This document shows positions 36,612 through 43,644 of a stretch of 64,000 nucleotides of DNA, one piece after another (position 1 is the first letter of the stretch; each line of letters starts with the position of its first letter). Source of the stretch: an uncultured Collinsella sp. Its GTDB lineage: Bacteria > Actinomycetota > Coriobacteriia > Coriobacteriales > Coriobacteriaceae. A program made the translations under genes and the position numbers. The notes under the pieces are model-generated. The model saw nothing but the letters and a program-made list of their open reading frames with translations. It did no database searches and had not been told where the DNA came from. The stretch lies in the NCBI GenBank assembly GCA_900542165.1, contig UQMM01000007.1, forward strand, positions 1 through 64,000, in the 5' to 3' direction.

Positions 36612-37211
36612 TTACTTGATCTCGATGCTCGAAATCTCGACTTCACGTGCCTCGTCAACTGCTTTCTTCATGTCGTCGGGGAACTCGATGGAGTTGAGAA
36701 GCGCCTCGGCTTCTTTCTTGTGCAGGTCGAAGTTCGCGATGAGAACGCAGACGCTTCCCGGCTCAACGTCGGTAAAAAGCATGGTTGAGATGCCGCTGTT
36801 GTCCTCGTATGTTCCGACGAGCCACGTCCTGCCGTTATACTCGACGGACCCGCCATCCTTCCACTGGAACGTATCCCCCTTCTTTTCCGCCTGGTCGGCG
36901 TGGGATTCCTCGGCCGTCAGCGCTTTTTTCCAAACGGGGATAAAGCGATCGGCCGAGGCGTTCTCGTCTTCGGGGAAGGTGAGCTGGACCCTGTCGGCAT
37001 TCTTGCCGGCAGAGTCGCTTACGCCGACGCCCTCGGGCATCTCGACCTTAAACCAGATGTAGTCGGTCTTCTTGGCGACGGGGGCCTTTTCCTTGCTCTC
37101 GCTCTTGGGGGCGCTGCCGCCGCCCGATGCGCTCCCGCCGCAGCCCACAAGGGCGAGCGCGGCAAAGAGGGCGATGCAAAGGGAAAGGATTGATAGGGTC
37201 TTTTTCATCAT
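36612..37211 (-). CDS. Lipoprotein of a tandem pair, function unknown (2)
   Basis: 199 residues. Lipoprotein signal MMKKTLSILSLC... with lipobox LALVGC, a Ser/Gly/Lys linker, then a domain starting DYIWFKVEMPEGVGVSDS that mirrors lipoprotein 1 (DRFIPVW, VEYNGRTWLVGTYEDNSG, VEISSIEIK). ATG 37211 is chosen because AAGGAGG lies eight bases upstream; the ATG at 37244 would put 11 extra residues before the signal. The two proteins differ most in the middle of the mature domain, so they may have diverged in ligand. Each has its own upstream copy of a 19-base motif. Confidence 0.8.
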   Translation of the reverse strand: MMKKTLSILSLCIALFAALALVGCGGSASGGGSAPKSESKEKAPVAKKTDYIWFKVEMPEGVGVSDSAGKNADRVQLTFPEDENASADRFIPVWKKALTAEESHADQAEKKGDTFQWKDGGSVEYNGRTWLVGTYEDNSGISTMLFTDVEPGSVCVLIANFDLHKKEAEALLNSIEFPDDMKKAVDEAREVEISSIEIK

Positions 37212-37588
37212 GGTGGCGTCCTCCTTGTCTGCTGATGACATCACGGCGCCGCATGCTGTTGGGGTACTGATTGCGCTGGCGGCGGATGTCTCTGTGTACT
37301 GTGCGACTTATGCCTCCGTTCATCGCTTGTGGCCGTTGCGCGGCCGTTCCCCAACGGGTTCCTTACTTATAGATATGCCCCAGCTTGTGCTGCTCGGGAG
37401 TCTCGAAAGGTGGGCCATGTGTCCCATGTTTGCGGTGCCGACGCCTATCGTTCGTCATAGAAATCCGCGATGGCCAGGTGCGCTGACGCTTATGTACTTA
37501 TGGGCTAGACTTAGCACCATTATGTGATCGATGCGGTCGGTCGGCGGTTTCCACCCGACCGATGTATATGACTTGAAGGTGCATGCGT
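37212..37588. other. Divergent intergenic region upstream of lipoprotein 2 and the cyclodeaminase
   Basis: It contains the 19-base motif at 37409-37427. A hairpin-like CGGTCGGTCGGCGG...CCACCCGACCG lies near 37530-37561, before the cyclodeaminase. No coding frame here looks real. Confidence 0.5.
37409..37427 (-). promoter_or_regulatory. Candidate shared upstream motif, copy 3
   Basis: Exact copy of the 19-base element at 36443-36461, 198 bases upstream of lipoprotein 2. Confidence 0.4.
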
Positions 37589-38221
37589 ATGAGCCAAGAG
37601 ATGATGGACAAGACCTGCCGCGGGTTTGCCGAGGCGCTTGCCGCGCGCGAGCCGGTTCCCGGCGGTGGCAGCGCGAGCGCCTTTGTGGGCGCGCTGGGCG
37701 CCTCGCTGTGCGGAATGGTTGCCCGCTACGGTGCGACTAATCCCGCGCTTGCTGATCGTGCGGATGACCTGACGCGCGCGTTTGCCCAGGCTGATGAGCT
37801 GGCCCAGGAGCTTGTCGAGTTGGTTTCCGAGGACGTTCGTGCCTACAGGCGGGTGTCCGCGGCGTACGGTATTCCGCGTGACGATCCGGCTCGAGCGACC
37901 GCGATTCAGGATGCGCTGCATGTGGCCGCTATGCCGCCGTATCGCATTATGGATGCCTGCGGGCGTGCGCTGGCGCTGCTCGAGGACATGGCCGACAAGG
38001 GTTCGCGTCAGCTGCTGTCCGATGTGGCGTGCGGCGCCGTGTTCTGCCGTGCCGCTATGCAGGGCGCGAGCTTGACGCTCTTTGCGAACACCACGTCTAT
38101 GAAAGATCGCGTTCGTGCCGAGGAGCTCGAGACGGCGTGTGATGAGCTGCTCGACACATGGTTGCCGCGCGCCGATGCGCTGGCGCGCCGCGCCTCCGAC
38201 GCTGCAAGGAAGAGAGGATAG
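37589..38221 (+). CDS. fchA: Formiminotetrahydrofolate cyclodeaminase (cyclodeaminase/cyclohydrolase family)
   Basis: 210 residues. It converts 5-formimino-THF to 5,10-methenyl-THF and ammonia, feeding C1 units from histidine, purine or glycine breakdown. The family hallmark PVPGGGSASAFVGALGASLCGMVAR lies at residues 22-46 (seen as PVPGGGSASAFVG and LGASLCGMVAR). The rest is all-helical, as in the FTCD cyclodeaminase domain, and the length is that of the single-domain bacterial enzyme. ATG 37589 has GAAGG nine bases upstream; ATG 37583 is an alternative. The gene is two bases from folD, whose product uses its product. Confidence 0.88.
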   Translation: MSQEMMDKTCRGFAEALAAREPVPGGGSASAFVGALGASLCGMVARYGATNPALADRADDLTRAFAQADELAQELVELVSEDVRAYRRVSAAYGIPRDDPARATAIQDALHVAAMPPYRIMDACGRALALLEDMADKGSRQLLSDVACGAVFCRAAMQGASLTLFANTTSMKDRVRAEELETACDELLDTWLPRADALARRASDAARKRG

Positions 38222-38223
38222 CC

Positions 38224-39078
38224 ATGGCCGAACTGTTGAAGGGTGCTCCCGTCGCCCGCGCATTGACTGAGGAACTTGCTGCTCGCTGCGCGGCCCTGCG
38301 CGAGCGGGGCGTTGTTCCGACGTTGGCTATCGTGCGTGTAGGTGAACGCGAGGACGACCTATCCTACGAGCGCGGTGCGCTCAAGCGCTGCGAAAAAGTG
38401 GGGATTGAGGCTCGTCGCGTTTTGCTTTCCGCCGATGTTTCGCAGGACGAGCTGTTGACGGCCATCGAGGACATCAATACCGATTCGGCTGTTCATGGCT
38501 GCCTGATGTTCCGCCCGCTGCCCGCCGGCCTTGACGAGAACGCCGTCGCCGCAGCGCTCGATCCCGCCAAGGACGTTGACTCCATGACGCCGGCTTCGCT
38601 GCTCACCACGCTTTCGGGGCGCGGCGAGGGTTTTGCCCCCTGTACAGCCGAAGCCGTGCTTGCTTTGCTGGATCATTACGGCGTTGAGCTGGACGGCGCC
38701 AAAGTTGCCGTGGTCGGACGCTCACTGGTAATTGGCCGCCCCGTTGCCGCCATGCTTACGGCGCGCAACGCAACCGTGACGACGTGCCATACGCATACGT
38801 GCGATCTTGCCGCCGAGTGCTGTGCTGCCGACATTGTGGTTGCCGCCGTTGGACGCGCGCGCACGATTGGCGCAGATGCGGTCCGCGAGGACCAGGCGAT
38901 TATCGATGTTGGCATTAATTGGGACGAAGCCGCTGGCAAGCTGGTCGGCGACGTCGATTTTGATGCCGCGGAGCCGGTTGTTGGCGCAATCACCCCCGTG
39001 CCGGGTGGCGTGGGCGCCGTGACGACAGCAATTCTCGCCAAGCACGTGATCGAGGCGGCTGAGCGCGCGGTAAAATAG
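38224..39078 (+). CDS. folD: Bifunctional methylene-THF dehydrogenase / methenyl-THF cyclohydrolase
   Basis: 284 residues. It interconverts 5,10-methylene-, 5,10-methenyl- and 10-formyl-THF with NAD(P). The active-site region reads VGEREDDLSYERGALKRCEKVGIE (seen as VGEREDDLSYERG and KRCEKVGIE). The usual catalytic Lys of the Y-x-x-x-K motif appears as Y-E-R-G-A-L-K, and the usual S-x-x-Y has the form LSYERGALK. KDVDSMTP is conserved, with the Rossmann motif VAVVGRSLVIGRPVAAML and the final TPVPGGVGAVTTAILAKHV. Start ATG 38224 has GAGGATAG upstream. With fchA and fhs it forms a formate/C1-folate route. Confidence 0.95.
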   Translation: MAELLKGAPVARALTEELAARCAALRERGVVPTLAIVRVGEREDDLSYERGALKRCEKVGIEARRVLLSADVSQDELLTAIEDINTDSAVHGCLMFRPLPAGLDENAVAAALDPAKDVDSMTPASLLTTLSGRGEGFAPCTAEAVLALLDHYGVELDGAKVAVVGRSLVIGRPVAAMLTARNATVTTCHTHTCDLAAECCAADIVVAAVGRARTIGADAVREDQAIIDVGINWDEAAGKLVGDVDFDAAEPVVGAITPVPGGVGAVTTAILAKHVIEAAERAVK

Positions 39079-39112
39079 GCGTTTGGAGGCTGTTTAGGGG
39101 GTTGGTTAGATA

Positions 39113-39350
39113 CCCCGTGGTCAAAAAATGCCAAATATGAGTACTGTTGCCAAGTTAGTCACATATGTTTGAGATCATTTTGGCTCTTTAGCGATAAGTA
39201 ATATCGTTAAAGAGCCAATTTTATTGGACGTATGGGGAATTACTAGACTCAGTTTTTGGACAGGTGAGGATTCCTGGCGCCCGGAACAGTGCAATTTGCT
39301 GCCACTAAATTTGTGACAGTACTCATATTTGACATTTTTTGACCACGGGG
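39113..39350. mobile_element. MITE-like element with 35-bp terminal inverted repeats
   Basis: Terminal arms 39113-39147 and 39316-39350 are inverted copies matching at 34 of 35 positions; each starts CCCCGTGGTCAAAAAATG read inwards. Weaker similarity extends further inward (TTAGT motifs). Inside is a 17-bp hairpin, 39180-39218, followed by TTTTATT, which would also terminate folD. The element is 238 bp, non-coding, and AT-richer than its surroundings. No clear target-site duplication is visible. A pure terminator would not need such arms; a mobile or dispersed repeat is the better guess. Confidence 0.55.
39180..39218 (+). terminator. Terminator-like hairpin inside the inverted-repeat element
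   Basis: Arms TTGGCTCTTTAGCGATA and TATCGTTAAAGAGCCAA (one G-T pair), loop of five bases, then TTTTATT. It lies about 100 bases downstream of folD. Confidence 0.65.
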
Positions 39351-39433
39351 GCTGCCGAGGCCGTGGTTTCGCCCTTTTTGCGTCGAAGCGATACACTGTT
39401 GCCGTTTGATTTCTTCGCTCAAGGAGGATGCGC

Positions 39434-40957
39434 ATGCCGTGCACAACGATTTTGGTTGGTAAGAACGCGAGCTACGACGGGTCGACCCTGGTCGCGCGTA
39501 ACGAGGACTCGTCCAACGGGGTGTTTGAGCCCAAGCGTATGCGCGTGGTGCATCCCGACGAGCAGCCGCGCGTCTACACGAGCGTCCTGAGTCACCTGAC
39601 CGTTGAACTGCCCGATAATCCCATGCGCTACACGAGCGTCCCCGATGTTATTCCCGGTCACGGCATTTGGGCCGAGGCGGGTTTCAACGAGCTCAATGTT
39701 GGCATGTCCGCAACCGAGACGCTCACCACCAACGAGCGCGTCCGCGGCGCCGACCCGCTCGTCGACTACGTACCCGCCAAGGGCAACGAAGGCGAGGACG
39801 GATACGTCCCGGCACAGCCCGGTGGCCTGGGCGAGGAGGACATGGTAACCCTGGTGCTGCCGTATGCCAAGTCCGCCCGCGACGGCGTGCGTATCCTGGG
39901 CAACCTGCTCGAGCGCTACGGCACCTACGAGAACAACGGCATCGCCTTTAGTGATGTGGACGAGATCTGGTGGCTCGAGACCATCGGCGGTCACCACTGG
40001 ATCGCCAAGCGCGTGCCTGACGACGCCTATGTGACCATGCCCAACCAGCTGGGTATCGACAGCTTTGACCTGGACGACGCCGAGGGCGACCAGGCCGACC
40101 ACATGTGCTCCGCCGACCTGCGTTCCTGGATGGCCGAGTGGCATCTGGACCTGACGCTGGGCGTCGATGGTGACGGTCCGGTTGCGGTCTTTAACCCGCG
40201 CGAGGCCTTTGGCTCACACAGCGACAGCGACCATGTCTACAACACGCCGCGCGCCTGGTACATGCAGCGCTGCCTCAACCCCAGCGATGTGTGGGATGGC
40301 CCCGACGCCGACTACACGCCCGAGAGCGACGATATCCCCTGGAGCCGCGTGCCCGAGCGCAAGGTGACCATCGAGGACATCAAGTATGTGCTTTCGAGCC
40401 ACTACCAGGGCACGGAGTACGACTGCTACGGCAGCAAAGGTACGTCCGCCACGCGCGGCGCCTATCGTCCCATCGGCATCAACCGCAACAGTCAACTCGC
40501 CGTGCTGCAGCTGCGCCCCCATGCACAGCCGGCGTATCGCGCCGTGCAGTGGATGGCGTTTGGCTCCAACTCGTTTAACGCGCTCGTGCCGCTGTACGCC
40601 AATGTCGAGACCATGCCCGAGTACTATGCCGACACGCAGGCCCGCGTGACGTCCGAGAATTTCTATTGGGCAAATCGCCTGATCGGTGCCTTGGCCGATG
40701 TTCGCTTCCACGAGTGCGGTCGCGCGGTCGAGGATTATCAGGAGAAGGTCGGCGGCATGGGTCACAAGCAGATTCACGACGTTGACGCTGCCGTTGCCGC
40801 CCTGCCCGAGGCCGAGGTGCCCGCCGAGCTCGCCCGCGCCAACGAGGCCTTTGCCGAGCTTGTGCGCGTGGAGACCGATGCTCTGTTGGGCAAGGTGCTC
40901 TACACCACGAGCTGTGCCATGAAAAACTCCTTCGCGATGAACGACAACGTAAGGTAA
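39434..40957 (+). CDS. C69-family dipeptidase
   Basis: 507 residues. An Ntn-type peptidase of the PepD family that splits dipeptides. The N-terminal nucleophile Cys3 is in MPCTTILVGKNASYDGSTLV, followed by the ARNEDS motif. Conserved blocks include GFNELNVGMSATET, WWLETIGGHHWIAKRVPDD and WYMQRCLNP. The length is standard. ATG 39434 has GGAGG six bases before it, while ATG 39428 overlaps that site. It may support amino-acid fermentation. Confidence 0.9.
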   Translation: MPCTTILVGKNASYDGSTLVARNEDSSNGVFEPKRMRVVHPDEQPRVYTSVLSHLTVELPDNPMRYTSVPDVIPGHGIWAEAGFNELNVGMSATETLTTNERVRGADPLVDYVPAKGNEGEDGYVPAQPGGLGEEDMVTLVLPYAKSARDGVRILGNLLERYGTYENNGIAFSDVDEIWWLETIGGHHWIAKRVPDDAYVTMPNQLGIDSFDLDDAEGDQADHMCSADLRSWMAEWHLDLTLGVDGDGPVAVFNPREAFGSHSDSDHVYNTPRAWYMQRCLNPSDVWDGPDADYTPESDDIPWSRVPERKVTIEDIKYVLSSHYQGTEYDCYGSKGTSATRGAYRPIGINRNSQLAVLQLRPHAQPAYRAVQWMAFGSNSFNALVPLYANVETMPEYYADTQARVTSENFYWANRLIGALADVRFHECGRAVEDYQEKVGGMGHKQIHDVDAAVAALPEAEVPAELARANEAFAELVRVETDALLGKVLYTTSCAMKNSFAMNDNVR

Positions 40958-41105
40958 AGATAACCTTGCAACGAGCGAGCGGGACAAACGCCGTCAAAGG
41001 CTTTGCCCTGCTCGATTTCTATCTTGGCGGTAAAACGATTTTGTGTCGTTCGCTCAATCTTGGGTACAAGAAGGCCATTGTAGTTGTTCACGATTGGAGC
41101 CAACC

Positions 41106-41522
41106 ATGGTTATGAAATTCGATCAGCTTGTTAACGGTGCCATCAACGTGGGCTTCGGCGCCGCTGCCGTTGCCGTCGAGGGCGGCAAGAAGGTTCTCGA
41201 CGACCTCAATACCAAAGGCGAGCAGGTGCGCAAGGACGCCGGCACCCCCGATATCGCTCGCAGCGTGTCCGATATGTTCGAGCAGGCCGGCGGCACCATC
41301 TCCGACCTCACCGAGCGCCTGGGCATGCAGGGCGAGACCGCGGCTCAGCGCGTGCTCGACGAGCTCATCCTGGCCCGCGTCCGCGTTATGACCGCCCCCG
41401 AGCGCACGGCCTTTTTGGCCCATGTGCGCGACATCGTCGATTCGGTCGAGGACAACGTGACCTCGGTGCCCGTCGAGTCCGTTGAGCCCGACGACGCAGA
41501 GGACACCGAAGAGGCCGAGTAG
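41106..41522 (+). CDS. Phasin-like small helical protein
   Basis: 138 residues. Starts MVMKFDQLVNGAINVGFGAA, then an amphipathic helix with VEGGKKVLDDLNTKGEQVRKD, and an acidic tail rich in Asp/Glu. The pattern of a glycine-rich hydrophobic start, a K-K-x-x-D-D-L-x-x-K-G-E helix and helical coiled coil is that of phasin-family proteins, which are often encoded beside ABC1 kinases in Firmicutes and Actinobacteria. GGAG is six bases before ATG 41106. It is eight bases from the kinase gene, so one operon is likely. Role unknown; lipid or polymer surface binding is the family theme. Confidence 0.65.
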   Translation: MVMKFDQLVNGAINVGFGAAAVAVEGGKKVLDDLNTKGEQVRKDAGTPDIARSVSDMFEQAGGTISDLTERLGMQGETAAQRVLDELILARVRVMTAPERTAFLAHVRDIVDSVEDNVTSVPVESVEPDDAEDTEEAE

Positions 41523-41530
41523 CAGCGCAG

Positions 41531-43294
41531 ATGGCAGATTCCACTACCGATTACAACAATCTAGATCCCTTGGGTGATGAGGCGGCGGTTGTCGATGAGG
41601 TCGATGCCGCCGTCTCGGGCGCTCGCAAGAAGCCGCGCGCTGTCGATATGGTCCCCGAAGAGCCCGACGCGATGGCGCCGGACGAGGAATACCAGCTCAC
41701 GCCGGCAGGTCGCCGCGAACGCATCGGTCAGATCGTTCGCCTGATCAAAAAGTACCGCGTGTGGGATAACCTTACGCCGGTGCGCCTGCGTCGTCTGCTC
41801 GAAGAGCTTGGCCCCATGTTCGTCAAGATGGGGCAGATTCTGGCCAACCGCTCCGAGATTTTGCCGCAGCGGTTTTGCGATGAGCTGCGCCGCCTGCGCT
41901 CTGACGTAGAGCCGGTGCCGTATGAGGTAGTGCTCCGCTGTCTAGAAGAGGAGTACGGCCAGCGCCTGGGGCAGATGTTCGACGCGATCGACCCCAACCC
42001 GCTCGGAAGCGCGTCGCTCGCGCAGGTACACCGTGCCCGTCTGGTGACAGGCGAGGACGTGGCCGTTAAGGTGCAGCGCCCCGGTGCGCAGCAGGTGATG
42101 GCGCAGGACATCGATATTATCCGTTCGGTGGTGCGCATCGTTTCCAAGTTCGTCAACACTGATCAGTTCGTTGACCTGCACGGCGTGGTCGAAGAGCTGT
42201 GGACCTCGTTTCGTGAGGAGACCAACTTTTTGGCCGAGGCCAAAAACCTCAACGATTTCTATGACTTTCACAAAAGCGTGCATGGCGTGTCGTGTCCCAA
42301 ATCCTACTTGGACCTTTGCACCGAGCACGTCGTGGTCATGGACTACATTGACGGCATCTCCATCGCCGATCCCAAACGCCTTGAGGCCGAGGGCTATGAC
42401 TTGGAAAAGATCGGCTCGGCGATTGTCGAGGACTATTCGACGCAGGTGCTCGACGATGGCTTTTTCCATGCCGACCCGCATGCGGGAAACATCATCCTCA
42501 AGGACGGCATCGTTTACTTTATCGACTTGGGCATGGTCGGACGCATGTCGAGCCACGACCGCGGTATCGTCAAGGATATGATCTTTGCCGTGGCCGAGGG
42601 CGATGTGCCAAAGCTCAAGGATTCGCTCATGCGCTTCGCCGTGACGCGTGGCGACTCGGCTGAGCTCGATCATTCGGCCTTTTTGTCCGATTTGGACTTT
42701 ATCGTGGCTGACTTTGCGGGCCTTGACCTTAAGGACCTGGATATCGGTGAGTTTTTGACTTCGCTGTTAAACCTCGCGCGCAAAAATGACGTTGAGCTGC
42801 CGAGCGTGGTGACGATGTTCGCCCGCGGCATGGTGACGCTCGAGGGCCTGTTGACCGAGTACATGCCCAACGTCAACATGATCCAGATCATCCAGACGCA
42901 CATCAAAAACGAGAAGAGCACCTACGCCCGCATGCGCGAGATGAGCCGCGACTTTGCAGCGAGCAGTTATCGCGCGGCGAAGGGCTCGCTCGAGGCGGCC
43001 GAGTATCTGGGCTTGGCTTCGCGCATGCTCACACGCGGCCAGCTTAAGGTGAACACGCAGATCATGAGCAGCGATAAGGCGCTGCGACAGCTGGGTGGAA
43101 TTATCGACCGCATGTCGATGGCAATTGTGATCGCCGGTCTGTTTATCGGTTCGTCGGTGGTGTACTACGCGCGCATCGAGCCGGTTGTGTTTGGTATCCC
43201 GGTCATTGGCTTTATGGGCTATGTGAGTGCGCTGGTGCTGGCGCTTATGCTGGGCCGCAATATCTGGCTCAACAGCCACGGCGGCAAGCACTAG
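41531..43294 (+). CDS. ABC1/UbiB (AarF)-family atypical kinase
   Basis: 587 residues. The family-specific KxGQ motif is in FVKMGQILANRSEILPQRF, the Ala-rich nucleotide loop in LGSASLAQVHRARL, the Lys in VAVKVQRPG, and the catalytic and metal motifs in FFHADPHAGNIIL and IDLGMVGRM. Two membrane helices close the protein (about residues 528-550 and 555-575). UbiB proteins bind ATP and assist isoprenoid-lipid chemistry, in Proteobacteria ubiquinone synthesis. An anaerobic actinobacterium would use it for another lipid or for stress. It is preceded by the phasin-like gene and ends at a terminator at 43346-43373. Confidence 0.9.
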   Translation: MADSTTDYNNLDPLGDEAAVVDEVDAAVSGARKKPRAVDMVPEEPDAMAPDEEYQLTPAGRRERIGQIVRLIKKYRVWDNLTPVRLRRLLEELGPMFVKMGQILANRSEILPQRFCDELRRLRSDVEPVPYEVVLRCLEEEYGQRLGQMFDAIDPNPLGSASLAQVHRARLVTGEDVAVKVQRPGAQQVMAQDIDIIRSVVRIVSKFVNTDQFVDLHGVVEELWTSFREETNFLAEAKNLNDFYDFHKSVHGVSCPKSYLDLCTEHVVVMDYIDGISIADPKRLEAEGYDLEKIGSAIVEDYSTQVLDDGFFHADPHAGNIILKDGIVYFIDLGMVGRMSSHDRGIVKDMIFAVAEGDVPKLKDSLMRFAVTRGDSAELDHSAFLSDLDFIVADFAGLDLKDLDIGEFLTSLLNLARKNDVELPSVVTMFARGMVTLEGLLTEYMPNVNMIQIIQTHIKNEKSTYARMREMSRDFAASSYRAAKGSLEAAEYLGLASRMLTRGQLKVNTQIMSSDKALRQLGGIIDRMSMAIVIAGLFIGSSVVYYARIEPVVFGIPVIGFMGYVSALVLALMLGRNIWLNSHGGKH

Positions 43295-43345
43295 AGGCTG
43301 CGGCCGTCACCGCATTTTCCTATCGCAAACAATAGCTTTTACCTT

Positions 43346-43373
43346 GGGCTTCGCCTGCGTGCGAGGCCCTTTT
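43346..43373 (+). terminator. Rho-independent terminator of the kinase gene
   Basis: Nine-base arms GGGCTTCGC and GCGAGGCCC followed by TTTT, 52 bases after the kinase stop and just before the riboswitch promoter. Confidence 0.8.
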
Positions 43374-43386
43374 GCGTGATACCATT

Positions 43387-43414
43387 TTGACGGTAATAAT
43401 CGATGGCCTAGATG
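43387..43414 (+). promoter_or_regulatory. Candidate promoter of the riboswitch operon
   Basis: TTGACG at 43387-43392 and TAGATG at 43409-43414, separated by 16 bases, place the transcript start near 43421, in front of the riboswitch. Confidence 0.5.
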
Positions 43415-43420
43415 GTGGTG

Positions 43421-43600
43421 CGGAGACGCACGAACGCGCGGTTTTCCTGCGCGTTTGGGAGAATCGGGGTGCAAGTCCCCGGCTGTACCAGTAACCGTAA
43501 TTCCTTTTGACTCGGGATATTCGCGTCGCAGATCGGACGGCGCGCCTGAGCCGTTAAGGTTAAGTCGGATCGCCTCCCATCTTGCATGCGGCTGCGGCTT
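43421..43600 (+). promoter_or_regulatory. Cobalamin riboswitch
   Basis: The conserved core is visible at 43457-43500: GGGAGAATCGGGGTGCAAG, then the paired TCCCCGGCTG, then ACCAGTAACCGTAA, matching the GGGAA...GGTGxxAxTCC...GCTG...CxGxAACxGT pattern of AdoCbl/B12 riboswitches. A B12-box-like AGTCGGATCGCCTCCCAT lies at 43563-43580. No terminator with a T-run follows. Instead the CCTCC of the B12 box could pair with either GGAGG in the leader (43626-43638), so control of translation is likely. It precedes two DUF4430 surface proteins, not a classical B12 transporter or enzyme. Confidence 0.8.
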
Positions 43601-43644
43601 TTGCCGCCGGTGTGCATAGGGCTCTGGAGGGAAGGAGGACCCCG

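Noticed and set aside
39175..39444. Minus-strand 89-codon frame in the inverted-repeat element
   Set aside because: It runs through the hairpin arms and into the ribosome site of the dipeptidase; the composition is not coding-like.
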